The notes beneath the pieces were generated by a model. It was given only the letters and a program-made list of their open reading frames with translations, did not search any database and was not told where the DNA came from. A stretch of 17,369 bases of DNA from a bacterium (GTDB taxonomy: Bacteria > Vulcanimicrobiota > Vulcanimicrobiia > Vulcanimicrobiales > Vulcanimicrobiaceae), in contig JAKAPO010000015.1 in NCBI GenBank assembly GCA_021807065.1, positions 1 through 17,369 on the forward strand, in the 5' to 3' direction. Of this stretch, positions 7,094-14,187 are shown in pieces; position 1 is the stretch's first letter; each line of letters opens with the position of its first letter. A program made the position numbers and the translations under genes.

Positions 7094-7150
7094 ATGTGGA
7101 TCTTGGTAGCGATTCTGCTCGGCATCCTGATCGCCAAAGTCTTGCTGTAA
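7094..7150 (+). CDS. Possible 18-residue membrane peptide
   Basis: A short frame MWILVAILLGILIAKVLL followed by TAA lies between the OmpA lipoprotein and the LCP gene. It is entirely hydrophobic with one Lys near the end, as in single-span membrane microproteins. An AAGGAGA stretch lies about 20 nt upstream, farther than usual for a ribosome binding site, which weakens the case. It resembles no named microprotein closely enough to assign a role. Confidence 0.3.
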   Translation: MWILVAILLGILIAKVLL

Positions 7151-7153
7151 GCT

Positions 7154-7176
7154 CCCTAGCTGCCAGCAGGCTAGGG
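7154..7176 (+). promoter_or_regulatory. Stem-loop between the small ORF and the LCP gene
   Basis: CCCTAGC (7154-7160) and GCTAGGG (7170-7176) form a perfect 7-bp stem with a 9-nt loop that could pair further with a bulge. It is not followed by a T run, so it is not a simple intrinsic terminator. It lies about 54 nt before the LCP start codon and could act as an attenuator or an mRNA-stabilising hairpin. Confidence 0.4.
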
Positions 7177-7230
7177 GAAATCGCGGCCTTCCGCACCAAA
7201 TCAGCCCGGCCGCAGTGTTGAGGAGTTTGT

Positions 7231-8388
7231 ATGTCGTTTGAGCGGATCCCCGAGTTCGCTTCGGAGCTTGCGTCCAAGGCGTGGGTGCGCATCACGGCGG
7301 TCGTAGTCGCTGGACTGCTCGCCGCGTCTGCCGGCTTCTTCCTTTTTCGCGGAGCGATCCGCCAACAAATCGTCTCGCAGACCGCGCAACACGTCTTCGG
7401 GCAAAGCAAACTGAACGTACTGGTCCTCGGTTATCAGGCTGACGAAGAGACGACCGATACGATTCTCTTGGTACACGTCGACGTCGATCGCCGTATCGCA
7501 ACCATGGTATCGATTCCGCGCGACACGTGGGTGCCGATCCCCGGACACGGGAGCTTCAAAATCAACTCCGCTTTCGCGTACGGTGGACCGAAAATGACGG
7601 CGCGCGTCGTCAGCACGCTGATGGGAGGCATACCGATCGACGCGACGATCGCACTTCAACCCGAGGACGCTGCGCAGATCGTCGATGCGATGGGTGGCCT
7701 CAACGTCGACGTCGACGAGGACATGAACTACGACGACAACCACGGCGACTTGCACATCCATCTGCGCAAAGGCGAGCAGTACCTGACCGGCAGTCAGGTC
7801 GTCGGATACATGCGCTTTCGCGACGACCCGCTCTCGGATTACGGCCGCGTGCAGCGCCAGCGCCAAGTGTTGAGGCTGATGATGGATCAGCTGAGCCAAC
7901 CGCAGAACTGGGCGAAACTGCCGAGGCTCTTGCAGCTCGCGCAGAAGGACGTGCAATCGACGTTGAACGAGCAGCAGCTCGCGGCACTCATCGAAATCTA
8001 CCGCAACGTGCCCGAGGACGACATCCGCGGCTTCACGCTCCCGAGCAAGCCGGGATGGGTCGGGGACGCTTCCGTCGTCTTCGCCGACCAGCGCTGGGCG
8101 AAGTGGATCGGTCACGTCCTGTTCAGCAAGAGCGAGCCGCCGCAGGGAGCGGTCGTCGTTGCGAATGCGACCGGTGACCCGACCTTCGACAAGACGATCG
8201 TCGGTGCGCTACGCGGCGCCGGGTGGGACGTTCCGACGTTTGTCGATCAGCGCGAACGCGGCACGAGCCTGATCATCGGAACCTCTGAGGCGGCACAGGA
8301 TCTGGCCTCGACGTTCGACGTCAGGCAACAGCCCGGAGGCCACACGACGTTCGTCATCGGCTCCGACCTCGCGCCCGACACCCAATAG
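7231..8388 (+). CDS. LytR-CpsA-Psr (LCP) family protein
   Basis: A 385-residue membrane-anchored protein. A short cytoplasmic N-terminus is followed by one membrane span (about 20-40) and an extracytoplasmic LCP domain (about 60-215). The domain shows the usual signatures: NVLVLGYQADEETTDTILLV, SIPRDTWV, KINSAFAYGG and the Arg-rich MRFRDDPLSDYGRVQRQRQV. A C-terminal LytR_C-like domain (about 305-380, starting AVVVANATG) follows a linker. LCP enzymes transfer polyprenyl-phosphate-linked glycopolymers to peptidoglycan or to other acceptors. The conserved acidic and Arg residues suggest an active phosphotransferase, but the polymer is unknown. GAGGAG at 7220-7225 is a good ribosome binding site for the ATG at 7231. 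It converges on the S53 peptidase gene with only 15 bp between stop codons. Confidence 0.9.
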   Translation: MSFERIPEFASELASKAWVRITAVVVAGLLAASAGFFLFRGAIRQQIVSQTAQHVFGQSKLNVLVLGYQADEETTDTILLVHVDVDRRIATMVSIPRDTWVPIPGHGSFKINSAFAYGGPKMTARVVSTLMGGIPIDATIALQPEDAAQIVDAMGGLNVDVDEDMNYDDNHGDLHIHLRKGEQYLTGSQVVGYMRFRDDPLSDYGRVQRQRQVLRLMMDQLSQPQNWAKLPRLLQLAQKDVQSTLNEQQLAALIEIYRNVPEDDIRGFTLPSKPGWVGDASVVFADQRWAKWIGHVLFSKSEPPQGAVVVANATGDPTFDKTIVGALRGAGWDVPTFVDQRERGTSLIIGTSEAAQDLASTFDVRQQPGGHTTFVIGSDLAPDTQ

Positions 8389-8403
8389 CTTTTTTAAGGA
8401 TCC

Positions 8404-9678
8404 TTAGAAGCCGTTCGTGCCCTTCGGGGTTCCAAGACCGGCTGGGCCGTTGTATCCCGAGCCGGCGGTGCAGAGATACGTCACCGCACACGTTCCGTCC
8501 GAACCCGACAGCACCGGATTGAACGCACCGGGATTCGCGTAGGCGCGACTCGCCCCGTTTGCCGATGCATCCTCACCACGGGCGAGCGCGTAGATCGCCG
8601 CGACGATCGGAGCGCCGACACTCGTGCCACCGTAGACTGCCCAGCCGCGCTCGCCCGGGGGCGCATAGGTGTTGAACGCGGCGACGCCGGTGTCGGGATC
8701 GCCGACGACTGCGAGGTCTACCATCGTGCGCATGGCGCAGCCGGTATCGCTCTGCCATGAAGGCTTGGAAATGTACGCACTGCAGCCACTCGCCGTGAAG
8801 CTCCAGACCGTCTCCGCCCAGCCGCGTGACGTCCCGGCATCGCGTGCAAGCGTCGTTCCACCAACCGCAGTCACCGAAGCGGCGCTCGCCGGGAACGTCG
8901 CACCGTAGCCGCCGTCGCCGGCCGATACCGTAATCGCTATACCGGGATGGTCGTAGTATCTTGCGTCGACCTGTTCTCCATCATATTCGGGGGTGTAGTA
9001 ACTGTTGCTGATCGCGGTCGCTCCGAGCCGTGCGGCGGTATCGACCGCTGTTCCGAGATCGGCGATCGACGCGGTGTTGGCTTCGACAAGCAGAATGTGA
9101 CAGTTGGGGCAGGCCGCCGAGGCCATGTCGAGGTCGAGTGCGATCTCGGTCGACCACGCATAGTCGCCATCCGGAAAATCGCCGTTCGATCCATACTCGT
9201 TGACTTTCCGGAAACAACCATTCTCTACTGTGCATGGCGGCAAGCCGAAGACTCGGCGGTAAACCGCGAGATCGCGCGCCGCGTTAGGATCGTCGCCCTT
9301 CGCAACGACCGCAACGACCGCTCCATAGCCGCCGGTCGCCGACGCAAGCGCGTACGCGGCCTGGATGTCCGCGGGATGGTATCCCGGAATCTCAGCGGCA
9401 AGCGCAGGCGCTTCGGCGAGATGTCCGTAGGAGAGATTCAGTATCGCCGGACACTGGGCTTGACCTCGAAGCGTTGGACGAGCGCAGACCAGCTGCTCGT
9501 TCCCCGGAAGCGCCATCACGTTACCGGGGAGCGCCATCACGTTTTGCGGTTTCAGACCCGAACGTCCGACCATCGCGCCGGTCGACGGCGTCAACGGTAC
9601 CAGAGATCCAGCGTTTTGACCGCTGCACGCAAACAGCGGCAAGAGAACCGCCAAGACGCTAATGCGCGTGTGCAACAT
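8404..9678 (-). CDS. S53 (sedolisin-like) peptidase, predicted lipoprotein
   Basis: A 424-residue serine-carboxyl peptidase. The N-terminus is a signal peptide with lipobox LFAC (Cys18). The catalytic domain starts near residue 97 (GYHPADIQAAY). The expected catalytic residues are visible: Glu178 and Asp182 in STEIALDLD, Asp255 in SAGD and Ser353 in GGTSVGAP. The C-terminal GYNGPAGLGTP resembles the end of the family's calcium-binding region. There is no room for the usual 150-200 residue pro-kumamolisin propeptide; only about 75 residues of low-complexity sequence lie between lipobox and domain, including a tandem NVMALPG repeat (residues 46-59). Six or more Cys suggest disulfides. Its start overlaps the end of the HD-GYP gene by 20 bp, so the two are probably translated from one message. 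Confidence 0.85.
   Translation of the reverse strand: MLHTRISVLAVLLPLFACSGQNAGSLVPLTPSTGAMVGRSGLKPQNVMALPGNVMALPGNEQLVCARPTLRGQAQCPAILNLSYGHLAEAPALAAEIPGYHPADIQAAYALASATGGYGAVVAVVAKGDDPNAARDLAVYRRVFGLPPCTVENGCFRKVNEYGSNGDFPDGDYAWSTEIALDLDMASAACPNCHILLVEANTASIADLGTAVDTAARLGATAISNSYYTPEYDGEQVDARYYDHPGIAITVSAGDGGYGATFPASAASVTAVGGTTLARDAGTSRGWAETVWSFTASGCSAYISKPSWQSDTGCAMRTMVDLAVVGDPDTGVAAFNTYAPPGERGWAVYGGTSVGAPIVAAIYALARGEDASANGASRAYANPGAFNPVLSGSDGTCAVTYLCTAGSGYNGPAGLGTPKGTNGF
9504..9545 (-). repeat. 21-bp tandem duplication inside the S53 peptidase gene
   Basis: Two near-identical 21-bp units encode NVMALPG twice in the linker after the lipobox. On the plus strand each unit contains the shared core GAGCGCCATCACGTT or GAAGCGCCATCACGTT. 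The duplication keeps the frame, so it changes only linker length. Boundaries are approximate because the phase of the units is arbitrary. Confidence 0.7.
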
Positions 9679-10588
9679 CGATCATGGCCTCAACGATATT
9701 TGGATCGAATTGCGCACCGCGGCAGCGTTTGAGCTCCTCGATTGCCTGCTGCGGCGACATCTGGGTACGATACGGACGAAAAGCGATCATGGCGTTGAAC
9801 GCATCGGCGACGGACACGATGCGCGCGATCAGCGGAATGCGCTCGCGGTCGAGGCCGTCGGGATAACCCAGCCCGTCGAAACGCTCGTGATGCGAACGCA
9901 CGATTGGCGTGAGCTGGCGCAGCGTTCCGGTGTTCGCGACGATCTTCTCTCCAGCCAGCACATGATCGCGTATGATCGTCCACTCGTCATCAGTCAACGC
10001 GCGCGGTGCGTGGAGGATCTCGTGCGGCGCGGTGATCTTACCGATGTCGTAGACGAGGCCGCCTCGCGTGACCTTTGCCGTTTCCGCCTTGGAAAGTCCT
10101 AACTTCGACGCGATTCGTCCGCACCACGCTGAAACCGCGCGCGACTGCTCCGCGGTGGCAGGATCGATAGCACCGAGCTCGCCGATCAAACTGGAGAGCA
10201 AGACGTCGGTTTCGTCGACGGCGCTGTGCTGCGTGTCGATGTCGGTCCCGTTGACCGCCTTCACGATCGCCGCGATCTCGTCGGCAGCGTGCTGCGACTC
10301 TTCGTGTCCAGCGAGCGTCTCGCGGATCACCGTTGCAGCGCTGGTGAAGAGCGCGGATGCATGAACACTCGAGTGCCTTCTGTAAGTCGTGTCGACCCAT
10401 GAAAGCAACGGTGTCCATTCACCGTCGTGCAGTGCATCGCTCACGCGATCGATGAAACACTCGGCAAACGCACGCGCGAAGATCGTGTTTTCGCCATCGC
10501 CGGCGCGCGCCAGAATTGCGTCGCGAACGTCGTTTCGACGTTCTTCGAGAATGGTGGCTGCAGGCTGTCCGGAGAGCGCACCGCTCAT
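9659..10588 (-). CDS. HD-GYP-like domain protein with degenerate metal site
   Basis: A 309-residue protein. The N-terminal half (1-130) is predicted helical and lacks recognisable motifs; it could be a sensory or dimerisation domain. The C-terminal half is an HD-GYP domain: KITAPHEILHAPRALTDDEW, HHERFDGLGYPDGL (233-246), and ADAFNAM with Asp262. HD-GYP proteins hydrolyse cyclic di-GMP with a two- or three-iron centre. Here the first helix reads EQSRAV, where the usual motif is HSxRV (Gln148 for His), and the HD dyad reads YD (Tyr180-Asp181). Ligands His209, His233, His234 and Asp262 remain. It may be a catalytically weak enzyme or a cyclic-di-GMP sensor. It follows the MalT-like gene by 74 bp and overlaps the peptidase gene, suggesting one operon. 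Confidence 0.87.
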   Translation of the reverse strand: MSGALSGQPAATILEERRNDVRDAILARAGDGENTIFARAFAECFIDRVSDALHDGEWTPLLSWVDTTYRRHSSVHASALFTSAATVIRETLAGHEESQHAADEIAAIVKAVNGTDIDTQHSAVDETDVLLSSLIGELGAIDPATAEQSRAVSAWCGRIASKLGLSKAETAKVTRGGLVYDIGKITAPHEILHAPRALTDDEWTIIRDHVLAGEKIVANTGTLRQLTPIVRSHHERFDGLGYPDGLDRERIPLIARIVSVADAFNAMIAFRPYRTQMSPQQAIEELKRCRGAQFDPNIVEAMIDVAHAH

Positions 10589-10662
10589 GGACTTAGTCTA
10601 TTCCTCGATAGGCGCGCCCACCCGGGTCGAAAGTCCCGGCGACTCGCTATTTGACGAAAACT

Positions 10663-13056
10663 TTACACCGTCGGCTGCGGGAGCGGAAGAGCTTCGAACA
10701 GCGCGGCGATACCGCCGAGCTGCGACGCGCGCATTGCGGTGAATGCGTCGAGGACTTCGTCGTGATTGGGAGCACCGTTCCAATTTTCGACGACTGCACG
10801 AGCTCCCCGGATCAATGCATGCATCGATGCCGGGAGTTCGAGCTGCTTCGCGTCAAACCGGTCGAGGCGCTCGCACGCGATCGCCGCGCCCATGCTCAGC
10901 GCGACGGCCAGCGCAAGATAAGCCTGTGCAACGAGCGCGTATCGCGTCGGATCTCCATCGCTGCGCAACGCCCAATCCGCTGAATCGATCGCAGTGCGCG
11001 CCTCATCGTGCATGCCGGCGGCCGCAGCATACAGCGCAACTTCGGCAAAGCGCATCGCGCGCCGGTCCGGCGTCGCCTGCACTTCGGCGCTCTCGGCGAG
11101 CAACCCGTAAGAGCGAGCGAAGTCGCGGCGCCAAGCAGCGCGTAGCGCTTCTATCGGAAGGAGCGCCGCGCTCGTCTCCTCGGGATTCTGCACGATGTCG
11201 ACCGCATTGAGGGATTCCTCCAGGGCCCGCACTGCCGGCATATTCCCGCGCTCGGCCTCAGCACAGATCGCACCCATCATCGCCCACACGCGCACTTGCA
11301 CGTCGCCCGACTTCGCGGCACTGTCCGCAACCAGCTCGATGTAACGCAGCGCTTCGATGGGATCGCACTCGATGGCATAGGCGAGCTCGAAAAGCACGCT
11401 GTAGGCTCGGGATGCGAGATCGAAGTTACCGTCGTGCAGCGCAACCGCAACGGCCTCGCTCGCGAATCGTTTCGCCTCCGAATATTCGCCGCACCGCAAA
11501 GCGACGTAGGCGACCTGATGGATCGTTCGAGCACGTTCGAGGCGCAGCGTCGATTCGCGCTCGAGCGTCGCTCGAGCCCGCCACACCCAGCGCCGCGCGT
11601 CGTCGAGCCGGCTCGCAATCGCGTACGCGGTTGCGAGCGTCGCCTGTAACGCCGCCGCGAGCCTTCCCGGACGATTCGCGTACTCTTCCAACGATTCGAT
11701 GCAATCGGTCTTGCCGCGCCGCAAGAGTTCGAGCGCGTGCCGGTAGACGAGCGCCGCCCGCAGTTCCGGATCGCCAGTTAAGGCAATAGCCCGGTCGAAC
11801 CATGCTTCGGCGGCATCGTAATGCCCGATCTGCGCGGCGAGGACCGCATTCACCGCCATCAGCACGCCGCTACGCGGCTCGGCGCCGACGAACCGGTCCA
11901 TGCACGTTCGAACCACGTCTGCATTTCCCGAATCGACTAGTCTCAAGCCATGTCGTTTCAACAACCGGACTACCGCTTCGCGGTCGTCGATCATCCCATA
12001 GTAGGACAGCGCGCTGGCGTAACGCCCGCAGCGCTCGAAGACCTCGGCCGCCGCCAACATCGCATCCGCGACCGCCGCGTCGCCTCTGCTTCTCAGCTGC
12101 CGTAGCAGCAGGTCGTGGAAGCCGCTCTCGAACCGATACGTGCCTTCGGCCAGCTGTTCGAGACAGCCGGCGCGCAGGAGCGCGTCGACGTCCGCTCCGG
12201 CATCTTCCCAGCCTGCGGCGCGCAGCATCGGCATCTCGACCTCGTCGAAGACCGCGACGCGAAGGAGGAACGCAGGATTCCGAAGGCTTGCGAGCAGCGC
12301 TCGGCCGAGTTCTTCGCAGAGCGCGGCGTCGTCGTAATGCGTCGAGAGGCGCAACACCGGTGCCGCGAGCGCGAGACGCAGCGAGGCGGCACGCCCCGCG
12401 GTCATCGTAGCCAGCTTGAGCGTGTCACCCGTCTTGAGGCTAGCGCCGACCGCAACTGCGAGTTCGTCGATTTCACTTGGCGTAAAAGTAAGAGCGCGTT
12501 CGTCGATCGGCATCGCCGAGGTCCCGGCGGCGAGCCATCTCGGTACGGCGAACCGGTTGGTACGGTCGGCGAGAATCCATGAAATCCCCGCGCCCGTCTT
12601 TTCGATCGCGCTGACGAGGAATCGCGTGATCTCCTCGCCGGGTGCATGATGCAGATCGTCCATCGCAAACGTCATGGTGCGACCGTTCGCGTGTTCGGCC
12701 AACCACGCCGCAAAGACGCTGGTTGCCGAAGGCGAACGCATGGCGCGCTCGTAGACGATTGCAAACGACTGGCGTAGCCCCGGAAGAATCTCGATGGCCG
12801 TATCGGCCAAGCCGCGAAGGAAAGCGGCGAGCGTCGCCGCCCCCGGAGCGACGCGATAGCGGAGCACGCAAGCTTCGGACGATTGCAGGTACTGCGTCAG
12901 AGCCGTGCTCTTCCCGAAGCCCGCCGGCGCAGTGAGCAGCATAACCCGCTGAGACGCGGCCTCGCGCATCCGCAGCATGATGCGTTCGCGCCGAATGCAA
13001 TAGCCGACGCCGGAGCCGACGCGAAAGTGCGGTAGCATGATAACCGGGCTCATCAT
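10663..13056 (-). CDS. MalT-like STAND ATPase with TPR-like repeats, no LuxR DNA-binding domain
   Basis: A 797-residue protein with the MalT/large-LuxR arrangement. A P-loop (TAPAGFGKST, 42-51) and Walker B (AMDDLHH, 131-137) are followed by an NTPase winged-helix region to about 340, then a long helical TPR-like superhelix to the C-terminus. Such signal-transduction ATPases oligomerise on binding an inducer and normally end in a LuxR-type helix-turn-helix. Here the protein stops after FEALPLPQPTV, with no LTxREREVL-like motif in any frame of the 74 bp that follow. It must therefore act through partners, or not bind DNA. Several Met codons lie near the start (residues 1, 2 and 7), so the exact start is uncertain. 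It follows egtD by 75 bp and precedes the HD-GYP gene. Confidence 0.85.
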   Translation of the reverse strand: MMSPVIMLPHFRVGSGVGYCIRRERIMLRMREAASQRVMLLTAPAGFGKSTALTQYLQSSEACVLRYRVAPGAATLAAFLRGLADTAIEILPGLRQSFAIVYERAMRSPSATSVFAAWLAEHANGRTMTFAMDDLHHAPGEEITRFLVSAIEKTGAGISWILADRTNRFAVPRWLAAGTSAMPIDERALTFTPSEIDELAVAVGASLKTGDTLKLATMTAGRAASLRLALAAPVLRLSTHYDDAALCEELGRALLASLRNPAFLLRVAVFDEVEMPMLRAAGWEDAGADVDALLRAGCLEQLAEGTYRFESGFHDLLLRQLRSRGDAAVADAMLAAAEVFERCGRYASALSYYGMIDDREAVVRLLKRHGLRLVDSGNADVVRTCMDRFVGAEPRSGVLMAVNAVLAAQIGHYDAAEAWFDRAIALTGDPELRAALVYRHALELLRRGKTDCIESLEEYANRPGRLAAALQATLATAYAIASRLDDARRWVWRARATLERESTLRLERARTIHQVAYVALRCGEYSEAKRFASEAVAVALHDGNFDLASRAYSVLFELAYAIECDPIEALRYIELVADSAAKSGDVQVRVWAMMGAICAEAERGNMPAVRALEESLNAVDIVQNPEETSAALLPIEALRAAWRRDFARSYGLLAESAEVQATPDRRAMRFAEVALYAAAAGMHDEARTAIDSADWALRSDGDPTRYALVAQAYLALAVALSMGAAIACERLDRFDAKQLELPASMHALIRGARAVVENWNGAPNHDEVLDAFTAMRASQLGGIAALFEALPLPQPTV

Positions 13057-13131
13057 AGCCGATCGCCTTAATCGCGAAACGAGTCTTTACAGGTTTTGAA
13101 CGCTTTGCGGACGCTTTCCCATCGGGGGCGC

Positions 13132-14124
13132 CTAACGCACGGTCAAGAGTGCCACGAGGAAGCGCTGCGCCGCGTCACGCCACATAGCATTCACGTTGAA
13201 GCCGCTGGCAGCGGCCAAGTCCTCGATGTCCCTCGTATCGTACTTATAGGAAGATTCGGTGTGGATGCGTTCACCCTTCGCAAACGCAACTTCGAGTCCG
13301 AGCGCGGCAATGCCGGCGCGCTGTGCAAGGATCGACTCCTGAAAGGAATCGACGCAGCCGCGCTTCGCATCGTAGTGCACCACAAATCGAAAATTTCGTA
13401 GATTTAAACAACCTCCCAGCTCGCGATTGATCCGAGCGAGCACGTTGCGGTTGAAGGCCGCGGTGACGCCAGCGGGGTCGTCGTACGCGAGTTCGAGCAC
13501 CGCCGGTGATTTCTTCAGGTCGACGCCGAGGAGCAGCGCGTCTCCGGGTCGCAACGCGGCGGCGATCGCGCGCATGAGGGCGAGAGCACCGTGAGGCTCG
13601 TAGTTTCCGATGCTCGAGCCCAAGAAGAGGAGCAGCATCGGCGCGTCTTGTCGCAATCGTTGCAGATTGAGCCCATGCACGTAATCGTTGCAGCACGCCG
13701 TCACGCTCAGGCGATCGTACTCTGCGATCAGCCGCTGCGAGAAATCGCGTAGTGCATCGCGTGAAATATCGATCGGCCTGTAGCGAACGTGCGCGTGCTT
13801 GCGCAATGCGGCTTCGAGAAGAACGCGCGTCTTGCGACCGTTGCCGGGGCCTAACTCCGCGATCTGAGGACTTGCGGTCAGGTCCACGATCTCGTCGGCA
13901 TGTTGCTCGAGAATCTCGCTCTCGGCCGCGGTGAGGTAATACTCGGGCAGGAGCGCCACCGCATCGTAGAGCGCGGCGCCGATCGCATCGTACAGGTAAC
14001 GAGGCGGGAGGCTCTTGGGCATCGCTGTGAGCCCCGCGCGCACCGCTGCAGCGAAGTCGTCACCACCGCAAACCCAACCGCCCTCTTCGAACTGCAGGCG
14101 AGAGGCGGCCCCAGGGGCACTCAT
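13132..14124 (-). CDS. egtD: L-histidine N-alpha-methyltransferase (ergothioneine biosynthesis)
   Basis: EgtD adds three methyl groups from S-adenosylmethionine to the alpha-amino group of histidine, giving hercynine, the first step to ergothioneine. The protein has 330 residues from the ATG at 14124, the normal length. Visible family signatures are VRAGLTAMPKSLPPRYLYD (28-46), LLPEYYLT (58-65), the SAM-binding LGPGNGRKT (91-99), LGSSIGNYE (168-176) and the histidine-pocket GERIHTESSYKY (284-295), with Glu290 and Ser292 matching the family's E-x-S. An ATG at 14166 in the same frame would extend it, but that would reach into the egtB leader and adds no conserved residues. It diverges from egtB, its pathway partner. 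Confidence 0.95.
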   Translation of the reverse strand: MSAPGAASRLQFEEGGWVCGGDDFAAAVRAGLTAMPKSLPPRYLYDAIGAALYDAVALLPEYYLTAAESEILEQHADEIVDLTASPQIAELGPGNGRKTRVLLEAALRKHAHVRYRPIDISRDALRDFSQRLIAEYDRLSVTACCNDYVHGLNLQRLRQDAPMLLLFLGSSIGNYEPHGALALMRAIAAALRPGDALLLGVDLKKSPAVLELAYDDPAGVTAAFNRNVLARINRELGGCLNLRNFRFVVHYDAKRGCVDSFQESILAQRAGIAALGLEVAFAKGERIHTESSYKYDTRDIEDLAAASGFNVNAMWRDAAQRFLVALLTVR

Positions 14125-14187
14125 GCCGCGCGTAGTTTCTCTAGGAGCAGGGAATGTCTTGCGCATAGTGCTTTCGAAGAGGGCTCC
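14125..14187. promoter_or_regulatory. egtD/egtB divergent promoter region
   Basis: The 63 bp between the two divergent start codons must hold both promoters and both ribosome binding sites. GAAGAGGG (14177-14184) is a reasonable Shine-Dalgarno for egtB. No clear -10/-35 pair stands out on either strand, and no obvious operator palindrome is seen. The shared region implies coordinated expression of the two ergothioneine genes. Confidence 0.45.

Noticed and set aside
7201..8115. A 304-codon minus-strand frame over the LCP gene
   Set aside because: It is antisense to a clear LCP gene with recognisable motifs, and shows no family features of its own.
8396..8407. TAAGGATCCTTA as a bidirectional terminator between the convergent LCP and peptidase genes
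   Set aside because: The dyad is only 12 bp with no loop-forming spacer; although a T run lies beside it, it cannot form a stable terminator hairpin.
13900..14187. N-terminal extension of egtB by 96 codons
   Set aside because: It is antisense to egtD, while the ATG at 14188 has a GAAGAGGG ribosome binding site and gives the normal EgtB N-terminus.
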